Of a DNA stretch of 64,000 nucleotides, positions 45,341 to 56,870 are shown in pieces (position 1 is the stretch's first letter; the number at the start of each line of letters is the position of its first letter). The stretch is taken from contig CM060980.1 of assembly GCA_030765065.1 (NCBI GenBank), positions 65,394,364-65,458,363 of the forward strand. Reading direction: 5' to 3'. The DNA comes from Deroplatys truncata. Its lineage: Eukaryota > Arthropoda > Insecta > Mantodea > Mantidae. The position numbers were made by a program, and so were the translations under genes. Under the pieces are notes generated by a model, which worked only from the letters and a program-made list of their open reading frames with translations, did no database searches and was not told the origin of the DNA.

Positions 45341-45827
45341 ACCGAGTTAGTTGGCTCCGTATTCGAGAGATGCAGGGTTCGACTCCCGTTGAGCACCCAT
45401 TTTGACTTTAGGCCTTTCGTGGTTTTCTCTGATTGATAGGCGAATGCTGTAGTGGTTTCTCATTTACCACGATTTGTTCCCCTCCATTCCCTTTCATTCC
45501 GTTTCCTCATCTTTCAGGTGTACTTCTAGGTTTCATGGCGTGAGGCGGTGCCGGAGAGATTGCGCGGAAAGAGTATTCCCCGTGAACAATAGAGGTCTGC
45601 CTGGTTGCACAGGTCGTCCTCGCCCTCTCTAAATAGCTTCAGAAGTGGGTCGGGTTTCGAGACACAAAATGTTAGGAACTTCCGCCGTCTCTCTGGCCTT
45701 TCTGCCTGTGGCTTGTAGACTCTTATGGTTTCTTCACTTCATTCCTTCCACGGTGCGGATTGTAGCCGCAATAGATCCCTATAGGTAGCAGTGTGCGAGG
45801 TGTCCCCGTCCGTTCTATACCTTAAAA
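45341..45827 (+). repeat. Long tRNA-derived SINE with perfect 14-bp target duplication
   Basis: Head ACCGAGTTAGTTGGCTCCG, B box GGGTTCGACTCCCG, then CGTGGTTTTCTCTGATTGAT, AGGCGAATGCTGTAGTGG, the CTTCTAGGTTTCATGGCGTG body segment, and the tail GCCGCAATAGATCCCTATAG with GTGTCCCCGTCCGTTCTATA. CCTTACAAAACAGT is perfectly repeated at 45327-45340 and 45828-45841. This gives exact ends for the 487-bp family. It inserted just after the end of an R1 copy. Confidence 0.85.
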
Positions 45828-45841
45828 CCTTACAAAACAGT

Positions 45842-47304
45842 GGATTCCTGCAAAAGCGGGAAACTATTTCTTAACGCGTTTATCATAACTTTCTTCACAG
45901 TTATACCACTTATAACTTCACTTCAGTCGAGATAACTATTTACTCTACATTCATTCGATAAGTTTAGTACAGGGTGTGGTTCCTCGTCTACTTAAGGATC
46001 CCGATACACTAATCTGTCATTCGCAGGATGTTAGAGACAAAATAGGGTGTGGGATACGCAGAAGAGTGCATATGCAGCCATCTACTCCTTCCCTGACTTT
46101 CAAAGCAATATCAATCCAAAAGCCTACGCAGATGAATTTGAATGACAAAGTGCCATTCTTGACAAATAGCTCCCTCGTTTGCCGAAAAGTTTTGCTCACC
46201 AGGGATGTATCCCAGCTCGAAAAGTGAGAATTGGTTGAAAACATGCCTAAAGTAGTATTCCTTTATTACAAAAGTAGTGTGTCCGTCAACCCCATGATAC
46301 ATTTTGCCGCCAGTAAACACGATTGATATTCACTTGTTCTAGAGACAAAATTTGCTAACAATAAGAAGAAAGCAAGAGATCGATCAATATTTTGAAAAAT
46401 ACAACTTTTTAGTGTTATAACTTCGATGTTACATTTTCTGTTAAAATTGTAACAATACATCCTCTTAAGACAGTTAAAATACCTGAACAAAAAACGTTTC
46501 TTATACCAGATTTGCTGCAATGCTTATCAAAAACTGATAATTATTTTATACAAATATCTTGTTTCCTGTTAATGAGAAATGTAACAATAAACTTACAACT
46601 GTTTTTTGGGACGCACTTCAACAATCCTTAGCATCTTTAGTTATCAGTATATCTCTAAAAGGCCATGATTAATGAACAAAAAATCTACATGCTCAACATA
46701 TCTTCAAGCTAATATGCCCATTCGGACTCAAGATACTTATTGTCCAATTTATAATTAGACTGACATCGCAACTAAGGTGTTCACAGCAGTAAAGCGAAAA
46801 CAACTTCTACCACGTGATTTACTCCACTTGGTGAAGATATTCTGATGGCTTTGATTGGCTAAAGTTAGATAAGAAGGATTCCTACTGAATGGAGTTGGGG
46901 TAGCAGCGAACTCTGTTCCGGCAAATGAAGGATGCCACAATGGCTGAGGCAGAATCTTTGAAAGTAAATGTTTGTTTTCTCTGGTGAGCTATTTAATCTA
47001 TACAACTTCAAATTTATTGCAGAAACGATAACACATACAGAGGCTATGTAACGAGATATACGCAGCCTTGTAAATTTTTTAGGAAATTGCTATATTAATT
47101 AGTGGCCATTGGTTTTCAGAATGGTCCCATGTTCCGGCTTTCAACATCGACCTCTATCAACAATGTATTGCAGCTAGAGGATACAGCGATCTTGTGACTA
47201 CATTTGGTTGTCTGTACACTGTGTAGCTTGGAAACACTCGTGTTTAATTAGAAATTATAGATAGAAATGAGGATCTTGAGCAAAAATCTCCGTCTATTCC
47301 AGTA
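45842..47304. other. No recognised gene
   Basis: Several overlapping minus-strand frames (46017-46244, 46111-46320, 46266-46520, 46755-46940) and a plus frame (45976-46227) show no domain I recognise. TACAGGGTGTGG at 45969 resembles a DNA-element end but no partner end was found. Confidence 0.35.
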
Positions 47305-48589
47305 CGAGGGAGGATCGAAAAGTAACGCAGAATAATGTTTTTACAAAAAAAGTTTAATAGTTAAAACAACAACAAAAAATCATAAATGAACTTACACGTT
47401 TTACCTACTTTTCGACATAGTCACCAAGTTTCTCAACACATTTCTCCCCTCGTGATACCAGTTTGAATATGCCCTGTTCGTAGACGTCCGTTTCCTTGGA
47501 GTACAGCCATCTGCGGACTGCTGATTTCACTTCCGCATCTGTCGCAAAGCGTTTGGCCAGTCGGGGATTTCTTCATGGGACCAAACAGATGAAAGTTCGA
47601 CGGTGCAAGGTCGGACTGTGTGGTGGATGTTGGGGCATCTTCCAACGAAATTTGGTGATTTTCTTGCGTACAGCAGCAGCAACATGGGGGCGAGCATTGT
47701 CATGAAGAATTTAGGATTTTTTCATCGTCAGCATTCGCGCTGTGGCATTCGTCACGAAGGACACGACGCAACTTTACCAAAGTTTTCATGTAGGCTGCAG
47801 CATTCACAGTGGTCCTGTGTTCAGCAAAGTCCACCAATACCACACCATGCATATCCCAAAACACCGTCACAAGCACTTTCCTAGCAGATTGAGTCACTTT
47901 TAATTCTTTCTTCACTGGGGAACCAGCGTGTTTCCACTCCATACTTGCCTGATTGGTTTCGGGCTTGTAGTGGTATGCCCACGACTCATCACCAGTGACG
48001 ATTCCTTTCAGAAAGTCATACCAGTCTGCGGTGTGCCGCGTTAGGTGATCCAAGCTCGTCATCATTTGCTGGCCCTTGTGGTTGTCTGTCAGGTTCTTGG
48101 CACCCACTGAACACTAACTTTACGAAATTTCAACGTCTGATGAACAATATCGTACACTGCAGCATAGGAAATGTTGAACTCTTGCAATAAGGTTCGCAGT
48201 TGCACGCGCCGGTCGTTCAAAATTGCCGCCTCAGTGCCCCTGATATTCTGCGTGGTGAATCACTAAGGTTCAAACGGCCCTCTAGGAAGAATGCACGCCA
48301 CCTGGAGACATTGCTACGGTCCATAAAATCATCCCCATACACTCCACGCATGTCCCTGTGAATATCACTCGGTTTATGCCCTTTGGCCCGCAATAAACCT
48401 TTCTGCTCAGTAACATGTGCGCCATCTTTGTTGCGTAGTTCACGCTTCTTTCGCTAGAGCTGCACATGAAACAAAAAATACCCTCTGTAGCGAAAACTTC
48501 AAACTATATCTCTGTGAAATTGCAATATTCCAACTGCAATACCAAGTTAGAAAAAATTGCTGTGCGTTAGTTTTCGATCCGGCCTCGTT
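47305..48589 (-). mobile_element. mariner transposon (mellifera-like), complete length
   Basis: The inverted ends read CGAGGGAGGATCGAAAAGTA on the left and, on the minus strand, CGAGGCCGGATCGAAAACTA on the right. TA precedes the left end (47303-47304). The length, about 1.285 kb, is that of a full mariner. The transposase inside is broken. Divergence of the two ends (about 3 of 20 positions) agrees with an old copy. Confidence 0.85.
47420..48480 (-). pseudogene. Broken mariner transposase (DD34D)
   Basis: In minus-strand order: a helix-turn-helix segment with DMRGVYGDDFMDRSNVSRW; then, beyond a decayed stretch, KNLTDNHKGQQMMTSLDHLT; the first catalytic aspartate in KGIVTGDESWAYHYKPET (about 47990); SMEWKHAGSPVKKELKVTQS and VLVTVFWDMHGVVLVDF; a frame change near 47715; the second aspartate in LHDNARPHVAAAVRKKITKF; another change; and the third aspartate in QSDLAPSNFHLFGPMKK. 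The C-terminus has diverged. The three catalytic aspartates can be read, but in at least three frames, and the segment between the N-terminal domain and the catalytic core is unreadable. Confidence 0.85.
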
Positions 48590-49998
48590 TAATATCCGCT
48601 GCACAATAAGAACTGCAGAATACTTCAGTTTCATCATTCTAGGTTGTGTTGAGGTACACGAGTATCCTGATTTATCGCATTGGAGGTTGGCTCTGCAGGT
48701 ATCGAAAAAATGACATTCTGTAAGTAGCTGCATAATAGAGTATCCCCTAATCTTTAGAAAGTGATGACCAACTGTCAGAGAAACAGACTTCATGTGAGCG
48801 AAGCAATATTATAAAACGGACAAGTACAAAAGATTTCAGTTGCTTTAGCACATTTCCTCTACAATTCTTTCAAGGGCATTTTCATTTTCAAACAATATGC
48901 TTTACCCAGGATTTTTGGAAAGAAAATGTATAACTATTCACATCTCCTGTGCTGGACTCACACAGCATCATGCTACAAGAAGTGCCTTATCCTCAAGGGA
49001 TGTAAAACGTTACTTCCGAAAACTTAAGGCAGTTTTCTTCTTGTGGGGCGTACACTTTGAGAAAGCGACAATAGGAGAATTGATTGCGCGTAAAACACTC
49101 GGTGAGTACCTACACATTTGCCAGGTAAAAGTTGTTAAATCTGTGCATTGATTGATAGAGTACGCTTGAAGCAGCGTGCTTTCAGCTTGAATGCGTAAGA
49201 AAGATAGCTTGATGAACGTACAAAAAGACATTCAAAGTAATAGATAAACTTGACAACCTCCAACTATAGAGAATAAAAAAATGGAAAATTTGCTGTCGAA
49301 AAACTGGCGTGAAAGGTTTCATCGATATTGCTTATCTCAAAATGGATGTTTTATTTGCTCTAAGAAGCAATATTTCAACCACCAGATGGTGTTGTATCTC
49401 CAAGGTATTGGGCTACAGTAACACGTTTTCTTGACAGCTTTTCCGCATCTTCCGATATTTCTACCCTCTTTTCCTTTTTTTAATACCCAATCTTCGGGTG
49501 GATCGGCTGTCTGTCTCGTCAGTATCAAATCTTCTCGGTGAAGTGTATTAAAACTTGAGGGAAGGATGATTCACTTTGGAGCAATCATTCTCTTTCTCGC
49601 TGCTACTCCTCCCTCTACCGACCCACCCCACCCGGTTCTATTGTCTTCTTCCTTATGGAGGGAACTGAATATAACTCGAATTAAAAATTCAACATCGCAA
49701 AGATAGAAGGGAACTGTCGAGAAGCCAAGTGACGGCCGTCTGAGGAGATTAATGTGCAACTTGAACATGTTCGACAAGTGCTTCGTTCTTCCGCTGAGCT
49801 CCCCTGCCATAATCCCACGCTGTCAGTGGCGGTTCGTACGTCAGCATTTACGTCAGTGAGAAGACTTTAATCTCCTAACAAGTTCGTAACATTCTAAATG
49901 TCAAATCATTAAATCATTCCAAATTGGTTTCTGCAGAACTGCCTTTGGTGAGATGTTATTAAATGGATTTAAGTCATCGCGAGAACAATCCCTGTTGA
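48590..49998. other. No recognised gene
   Basis: Frames at 48440-48793 (minus, overlapping the mariner end) and 48897-49151 (plus), and two on the minus strand at 49337-49810, have no recognisable domains. No repeat recognised. Confidence 0.35.
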
Positions 49999-50955
49999 GG
50001 GAGTATTTTTAAATGATTTCAGTCTAATAATAATTTATAATATATAAATTCAATAACAGCCCGCCTTAAAGCAATATGTGTATGTAGTAATATATAAAAT
50101 GTATGTAACAGTCATTGTATTATGTTTATTTTTATTGTATACATGTATAATAATGTTATGTGAATATATTACGTAATTTAATAATGTTGGAGCTGTGAGA
50201 ATATAGGTCAAAAGTTGCTAACAATGAAGTAACAATGAGGTAACCTTGTAGCAATAATGAATTAGAAAGTTTAATAATGCTACTAGTAATTCCTGGAGCA
50301 ACAATAATGTCATTTTAAAAGAATCAGTTTATAAATAGCCAATCAACAACCAGAAAACTTTAAAGTTAATTAAAAGTATTCTATTGGAGTAAAATTAGCC
50401 AATCAGGGACTTAAAATATAGAAATTTACAAATTCAGGCGGTAGAAGTCAGTTGCTAGTAGACAGCGTTCCTAACCGGACGCGAGACGCGTCCTCGAGAA
50501 GTTTTATACGTATTCAGTGTGAGACGAAAATTCATTATAAAGTTTACGTTTTAAAAAAAGTGCAAGCAATTAATAAACAATCTCACAGCTTTCTATATCA
50601 GTGAATTGTTATTTAATCGAATGAAGGATTAATAAAAGGAGTAAATTAAAAATTATAATTTGTGTAAGCTTACATTCTTTAGCATCACCCCCTGTTAAGA
50701 AATACATGTTTCTACAAATTAATACTGACGCAGCCGAGGTAAAAATAAATATATATAATATTTAAAGAAAACATTAAAATACAAAGTTGATTCCTAAAAC
50801 CTGGGGCGAAGGCCAACGGAAAGTAAACTTGGGGCGAAGACTACCGGAAAATGAACATTGGGGCGAAGGCCACCGGAAACTTTGTACCATATGTGGGGCA
50901 GTTACTTCATCAATTTTGGCTTTCCATACGTGAAGCTAAAAACACCTGTTCTGTC
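49999..50955 (+). mobile_element. Fossil LTR-retroelement unit E (plus strand)
   Basis: Starts with GAGGGAGTATTTTTAAATGA, a slightly altered family start, and runs through AACAGCCCGCCTTAAAGC, GGAGCTGTGAGAATAT, ATTCAGTGTGAGACG, AATAAAAGGAGTAAATT and a tail with GGGGCGAAGGCCA repeats (three CTTGGGGCGAAG-like modules between about 50790 and 50880). Broken, non-coding. It faces unit F in inverted orientation across a split R1 copy. Confidence 0.6.
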
Positions 50956-51079
50956 TTACCTAAGTAACGGTTGTAAATAATTGCCTATATGGGGATATTC
51001 AAAGGGAAGAACATATTTAAAGGCGTTATTTACAGTAAACCGTGAAAGTCACAAACGCATTCCACACATCAGGGGATAG

Positions 51080-52966
51080 AAGAGAATTCAATGTTTACTT
51101 TCTCTACCACGTACCCAGTAGTAGAGAAGGATTTGCATTCCACCCAATAATCGTTCTGCAGATTTCACCTGAAATCATGTTTTGAGGCTCCCAAAACGAA
51201 AAGCATTTTTTAGAAAAAGGTAAGTCTGTGTGTATGTGTGTGCATATGTGTGTCTATGACCAACTTAACTCAAAAACGACAAGTCGAATATATACAAAAC
51301 TTTGTATCTAATTTCAGTACCTTACAAAGATGCGAAACGAGAATTTTCAAAAAAATCCCCTCGCCCGAAACTAACCTCTAAATGGAAAATTTTTTCGAAA
51401 TTTACAGCATTCTCAAAAAATGCTTACGAATTTGATTAAAATACCACATATTTTTGTGAGATTTATATGACAAATAAAATGCATATCTTGAATTTTCTGC
51501 GAGTAGACTGTGAAGTCCATTTCACTGCGAAGAAATTTTGTGTAACTGGAAAACGTTAAGACAGACAAATACGTACTACACAAAAATGTAGATATCTTTA
51601 AAACACAAATTATTTCAAATACTTTCTGAGGCTTCAGCCATTTCTGAGATATCTGTTAATGTTGGTTTCAATTGTTCAATACTTTTTAATTCTTTTAAAG
51701 CCTGTCGCCAGTCACTTGTTTCTCGCAATGCCATAGAAAGAGCATGGGATTTAAAAGCTATGGCTCTACTCTCTTGTACCTATAACGAAATGCGTACCTA
51801 ATGAAAATGTATTTGCAAATGTTTATCTGATCAGTATGAAGCCGTTAGAAAAATAAGCTTGCGTAAGATGAAGAAGTTGCTGTTTTGTTACGTTATTAGC
51901 ACCAGACTTTGAAGTAGAATTGTTCTTTACGTTGTTTGCTGCTACGTATGAAAAGCCGATTTAAACTAGGAGTTGTTGTATTGTATTTCAGCTGTTGGGG
52001 AGCCGAACTTGTAGTAGTTGCAACCGCACGTATAGTAAACAGTTTCCGGTAGCCTTCGTCCCAAATGTACTTTCAGGTGGCCTTTGCCCCAAGTTTAAAA
52101 ATATTAACTTTGTAATTAAACTGTTTCTTTAAGCATTAAATAATTATGTTTGCCTCGGCTGCGTCAGTATTATTGTTAGAGGCATGGAAGTCTTGGCAGG
52201 GCGTGATGCGACAAGAATGTAGGTTTACGCAGATTTTAAGTTTTAATTCACTCCTTTTTATTAAGCCTTGACACAAATTAAATAGCACTTCACTGATATA
52301 GAGAGCTGTGAGATTCTTTTATTAATTAATTACACTTTTTACCACGTAAAACTATTTTTCGTCTCACACGTATACGTATACAATCTCTCGAGGACGCATC
52401 ACGCATCCGGCTAGTAACTCTGTCTGCAGGCAACTGAATAGATATCAACCGTCTAAACTTGTAAATTTCTGCATTTCAAGTCTCTGATTGGCGAATCCCA
52501 CTCCAATAGAATACCTGCATTTAATTAAAGCTTTTTCTGGTTGTTGATTGGCCATTTTTAAACTGTCACTAAAATTACATTATTGCTTCCAAGAATCACA
52601 AATAACATTTAAACTCTCAAACTCATTATTGCTTCAAGGTTACCTCATTGTTACCTCATTGTTAGCAACGTTTAACTTATTATTCTCACAGCTCCTACAT
52701 TATTAAATTACGTAATATATTCACATTAACATTATTACACATGGATACAATAATATAAGCATATGCAATGACTGTTACATACATTTTACAAATTATTACA
52801 TACACATATTGCTTCAAGGCGGGCTGTTATTGAATTTACATATTAAATAATTTGACTGAAAAATATTTAAGTGTTAAAAATACTGCCTCAAAGAATAGTT
52901 TGTAGAAACTATACAAAAATAAATTTTAGTGGGGAGAGAAAGTCATGAGAATGTAACACATAAAAT
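51080..52966 (-). repeat. R1 repeat split by LTR fossil F
   Basis: The left piece (51080-51862) holds most of R1 on the minus strand: GTAGAGAAAGTAAACATTG end reversed, GGTGGAATGCAAATCC, GTGTGTATGTGTGTGC (AC zone) and CGAGGGGATTTTTTTG. The right piece (52890-52966) is the missing left end of R1: AGAATAGTTTGTAGAAAC, then GAGAGAAAGTCATGAGAATG. The join falls in the R1 motif TTACGCAAGC...GTAAGAATAGTTTG. Confidence 0.65.
51863..52889 (-). mobile_element. Fossil LTR-retroelement unit F inserted in R1
   Basis: Minus strand: starts TGAGGCAGTATTTTTAACAC at 52889 and ends in the repeated tail (with ACTTCAAAGTCTGGTGCTAA and AACGTAACAAAACAGCA) near 51870. R1 on both sides defines both borders, so about 1.03 kb is the whole unit as it stands today. 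That size, with TG...CA-like ends and AAGA-like flanks, fits a solo LTR whose tail includes the primer-site modules. Broken and non-coding. Confidence 0.6.
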
Positions 52967-54442
52967 ATTTTTATATGTAAAAGGAGGCTTACAGCATCCA
53001 TTCAGTAGCATAAAGCAGTGCTAGATGCTCAAAGAAAAATGGTAAGCACGGGGAAAATATACGTATTGCAGTTTGCTGATGTTTCGGTTAAATGCGCTTT
53101 GGCTAAATGACCTAAAACCTTAAAATTTTCTCAATTGAATTAATGTAGAGCGTGTTTATATCGCTTACAGCTTCTGTTATATAAGAATCTGAAATTTTCT
53201 CCTTTTTTCAATAACCTATAAGTCGAATGTCAATTGCCTCCGAAAAGTAGAACTAATCAACAAGCATCCATAGGACTGTGGACAACCACAATTCTTTAAT
53301 TTATTTGTCTAGCCTTTTAGAGTAATTTCGGGCTCAATTTGATTTTTGTTATATAGAAGAGCCCCATAGGTTCTTGTATATTCTTATTCTATGATACCCA
53401 ATTTTTATTCGAAAAGTAAATACCTTCATAAACTGCATAACAATCCTGAAAGATATACTACGTATGTTTTAGAACTTATTAAGGCTGCCTATATTGTCGA
53501 AAGATTTATATATTTGTATTAGAAATGTTTTCAAAATGGTACAGAAAACGGGCGAAAAAGTAAACAGTTTTGCAACCATATTGAAACTCTCTGAAAATAA
53601 AAATAGCTGTTGCCATTTTAAGAAAGGCGATGAATATCGCAGAATAAATGGACAGTACCATAAATTTCTTCTGGACAGTTGCAGACAAGGAATGGAGAAA
53701 TCAGACACATAATATTTAAGAAGAAAATAAAATAAATTAAAAAGGGAAGATACACCAAGGAAGTCAATGGAAAGAGAGCACCCTCAGAGCTTATTTCTCC
53801 TAGGGAACAAAGCTAAAAATCAAATTTTGAAAGTCAAGATGATGTATGGTTACGTGTTTTGGACTGGTACGTTTATGATATAACGTATTAGTAAATATCG
53901 ACAATGGTATAATCAAGGAAAAAATTGTAACTGCTAAATACATACAGATGATGGAAGAACCCAAAGGACATTTAGTACAGATGTATTTTATCGATTTTGT
54001 TTCCCTCATGCATAAACGGTTATTTACAGAAATGTGCTGGGGAGAACTTGAACCTTCGAGGTACATCTGCTGACGGAGTACAACTGAACTCCTGCACCTC
54101 TCCACCTCTCTTCAGCATACGAAGTGGAACCTTCCAACTGCTTACTATGCAATGCACTTACACCACCACGCTATATACATAAAATATATATCATACATTC
54201 ATCGTATGATACGCGTCATTGCGTATACGGATACCCTAGCGGTACTTTCTATAATCAGCCGAATTTAAGTGATTCCGCCACTGGGCGCACATGATTGTCC
54301 TACCGCCCACAGATAGCGCCATAGAAAAGAAACATGACGTTGAGGGCGTGAAATGGTCGACGAATTTGCTCATGGACCTTCTCTTTCGAGGTATAAGATT
54401 AATTTACACGCAAATAAACATACACTGGACCAACGGATGTAC
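52967..54442. other. No recognised gene
   Basis: AT-rich. Frames of 60-101 codons on both strands (53469-54105) overlap each other and show no recognisable domain. Confidence 0.35.
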
Positions 54443-54650
54443 TTGCCTTCCGAAGGATTTTTATACCCCCTAAGAAAACAACCCATACCCTTCATTATAT
54501 TTGAACCCGCGACATTCAAACCAGAAATTTTACATTGATATTTATGTAAAATCTCTGGTTCCGGAGGTTGCGGTTCAAACCCGCCGGGAGATGATGGATT
54601 ATTTTTTGGGTGATTATAAAACTCCTTAGCCTGGTTTCTTCGGAAGGCAA
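54443..54650. repeat. Head-to-head SINE palindrome (about 100-bp arms, 8-nt loop)
   Basis: Left arm 54443-54535 on the minus strand and right arm 54544-54650 on the plus strand carry the same sequence in order: ATGTAAAAT.TCTGGTT, a GCGGTTCAAACCCGC-type B box, ATGATGG/GTATGGGTT, TATAAAA.TCC and TTCGGAAGGCAA. The loop is TGATATTT. By eye the arms agree at about 70%, with one gap of about 9-14 bases. The tRNA-like ends face inward. The same SINE family, with related heads, is at 16.05 and 29.34 kb. Confidence 0.65.
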
Positions 54651-54816
54651 CTCGTTGCTCCGATAAATTCGTATATATGAAGTACCACTCAGTTCATCTA
54701 AGAGTCAATTGCATGTATAATTTGAGCTTGTGTAAGTTGAGTAAAGGATACACAAAAAACAAGAACATTATAATGTCTCTATTTTGAGAATTCTTTCCCT
54801 TAGAATTTATTACAAT

Positions 54817-55075
54817 GTTCTTTTTTAATGGATCACCCTCCTCTGTGGAGAACTTACACCTCCATGGTATGGTGGTGAAGAAGAGGGAAATTAAATGTAG
54901 TGATGAAAAGGATAATAGGAGAATTTGCAGATCAAATCATCCAACACAACATTCCCCTAGCGACCGTGGAAAACCGCGAAAAAACTCTCGGTCAAGTTGG
55001 TCACCCCGGGGGTTTGAACAAGGGGATCTCCGGTATTCGGGCCACAAACATTAACGCCCGAGCCATCCCGCTCGG
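54817..55075 (-). repeat. tRNA-derived SINE with 9-bp target duplication
   Basis: Minus strand: head CCGAGCGGGATGGCTCGGG, then GGAGATCCCCTTGTTCAAAC, GTTTTTTCGCGGTTTTCC and the CGGTCGCTAGGGGAATG segment. TATTACAAT stands at 54808-54816 and 55076-55084, with the second copy starting exactly at the head. The head is of the same type as the SINE at 62.1 kb. Confidence 0.65.
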
Positions 55076-55084
55076 TATTACAAT

Positions 55085-56065
55085 TTTACGATTCCAAATT
55101 ATCATAATTCAAAATTGAAAAGGGCGTAGTGAGAGTCTTTCCCCCAAAATTGTGGAAGAGGATTATTTTGAGAAAACATCTGCTTGATGTATTTTTTACT
55201 CTGTTATGTTTTAAAGAATAAGAACAATTTTAGATGTATGTTTCGTATTTTGATTAACAAAATTGTAACATTTATACGCGATTTCCCAGCTTTAATAAAT
55301 ATTTCTTTATTAAAGTGCACGTGTCCCATTCTAGCTATTGCAGAATTGCTGCAGTGTTACGGAAACTGTATTTTAGATTGTAAAAAGCACAAGCAGAGAT
55401 AAGAGGACAAAGAAGTAAGCGATTCCTAAACTTAAGTTGTATTTTCATGTAAAGTTGTTGAGGAATGCCGTTTCTTACAGAATAAATTGTATCTTTTACA
55501 AGCATTAACAACCATTTTCCTGCCTTGTAAACTTAATTCAACCTAACAGACTGCTAGAATCTTCTTTCTAGACATGAAATGATGAATGTGGAACATTTTG
55601 ATGAATGTGGAACATCGTTACGTGTAGGTATTCGATCAACGTTGAGATAACAGTAAGGAACAAAGAAAACTAAGTGACCTCCGTACATTGCAGGCTAGCA
55701 GTAGTCTTTCTTCACATATCTGGTGGATCATTCTGAATTGTTGTACAAATGTCAAGGTTGTTTCTTCAACTTCAGCGTGTAATTTACTGCCCTTACCACA
55801 ACTTGTCTTTTAGTGGTTTCATAAATCCTAACAACAAGAGCAGAAGCACGCAACATTTCTAAACCACATGATTCAGCATACTAGTAATGGATAAATATTA
55901 TCTTCAGTAATACCATGAGTACTGATAGATTTTCGGTAGTTCTAACGAATGCTTGTTGTCATGATAATTATTTTGAAATCGAAGTTCAACAATAGTTATT
56001 TAATGATGAAGCATGAGTTTGGAAACTAAAACTAGCCAAGACAAATTTTCTTCTTTCTCTGTTTA
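55085..56065. other. No recognised gene; one short tandem duplication
   Basis: GATGAATGTGGAACAT occurs twice in tandem (55581-55596 and 55600-55615). Otherwise nothing recognised. Confidence 0.4.
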
Positions 56066-56870
56066 CCCTCCCCGTGAGTAGGGTTTACACCCCCAGGAAT
56101 TATAACCGAGACAAGAGGTAGAAAAAACGGAATTTGTGAATTTTGCGGAGGTAGTGAAAGCACAGAGCATTATATGACAGAATTTAAACAATTGGCAGAA
56201 TGGAGAAGAGAGGTATGGGAGGATAAATGGGAAAAAAATGGATGGATAAATAGTAGCAATTAAAATGTTAACAAGAAGAGAAGGAAAGAAAAATAAGAGT
56301 ATGGGGGAGTTTCTAAAGAAAGTAAAAGAGAAATGGACTAGAAAAGTAAGAGAGATAAGAAAGGCAGAAGAGCAAACGGTGGAGGAAGTGGATAGGCAAT
56401 AGGGATAAAAGGCAGCAAGGGATGGTTAGATGAGCCAGAAGGCCAGGGTGCCAGGCAAAAGAAGTAGTATAGCTGGCAAGAAAATTTGTACATGTAGGTT
56501 AAGTTAGTTTATAAGTGAAATATTGTAAAAAAAAAGACTGTATGAAAAAATGTACAAATAAAGTATCTAAGTATAACCAAGTGCCTGGAGTCAGTTGCCT
56601 ATCTGGGAGCACAGACTATGGATTGGTTAGAGCAGACAGGATGAGTGATCAGCCCGAACCTGGTATGAGAGCGAGGAAGGAGATGATATGAAATGACGGC
56701 TAAATGGATTGAAGGATTGGTGAAGACTAGTGGAACGAATTATGCAGGAAACCGGAGAGCCCAGAGAAAACCCGCCCAGACGCCGCTTTGTCTACCACAA
56801 ATCCCACATACGGGCACCTGGGATCGAACCCGCCTTGGTGAGAGGCGAGCAATCTAACCACCACCCAAGA
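56066..56870 (-). repeat. SINE split by a 5'-truncated LINE
   Basis: Same family as the SINE at 18.66-18.99 kb. The left piece (56066-56110) has AGTAGGGTTTACACCCCCAG. The right piece (56582-56870) has GAGTGATCAGCCCGAACC, GAAACCGGAGAGCCCAGAG, AAACCCGCCCAGACGCCG and the minus-strand head GGTGGTTAGATTGCTCGCC with B box GGGTTCGATCCC. The LINE fragment lies between the two pieces. Confidence 0.7.
56111..56571 (+). mobile_element. 5'-truncated LINE insertion with 10-bp target duplication
   Basis: TATAACC.AG flanks the insertion (56101-56110 and 56572-56581; one mismatch). The first 49 codons read RGRKNGICEFCGGSESTEHY and then AEWRREVWEDKWEKNGW, ending at a stop at 56261. C-x2-C...EH followed by a basic, Trp-rich stretch is the end of a LINE ORF2 zinc-knuckle region. 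After the stop, a shifted frame (56265-56400) reads MLTRREGKKNKSMGEFLKKV and more lysine-rich sequence. A 3' UTR with AATAAA near 56557 ends at the duplication. No poly(A) tail is present. The clade is not determined; the knuckle suggests an R1/Jockey-like group. Confidence 0.75.

Noticed and set aside
45969-46260. ACAGGGTG motif plus overlapping frames suggesting another DNA transposon.
   Set aside because: No opposite end, no transposase motif in any frame; similar lone motifs at 31.9 and 34.15 kb. Too little to call.
49999-52889. Reading units E and F as the long terminal inverted repeats of one Polinton-like or foldback element.
   Set aside because: The same unit also occurs in direct orientation (A, B) and alone, F is inserted inside R1, and no capsid, polymerase or integrase sequence lies between them. 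tRNA-Lys primer-site modules point to an LTR element.
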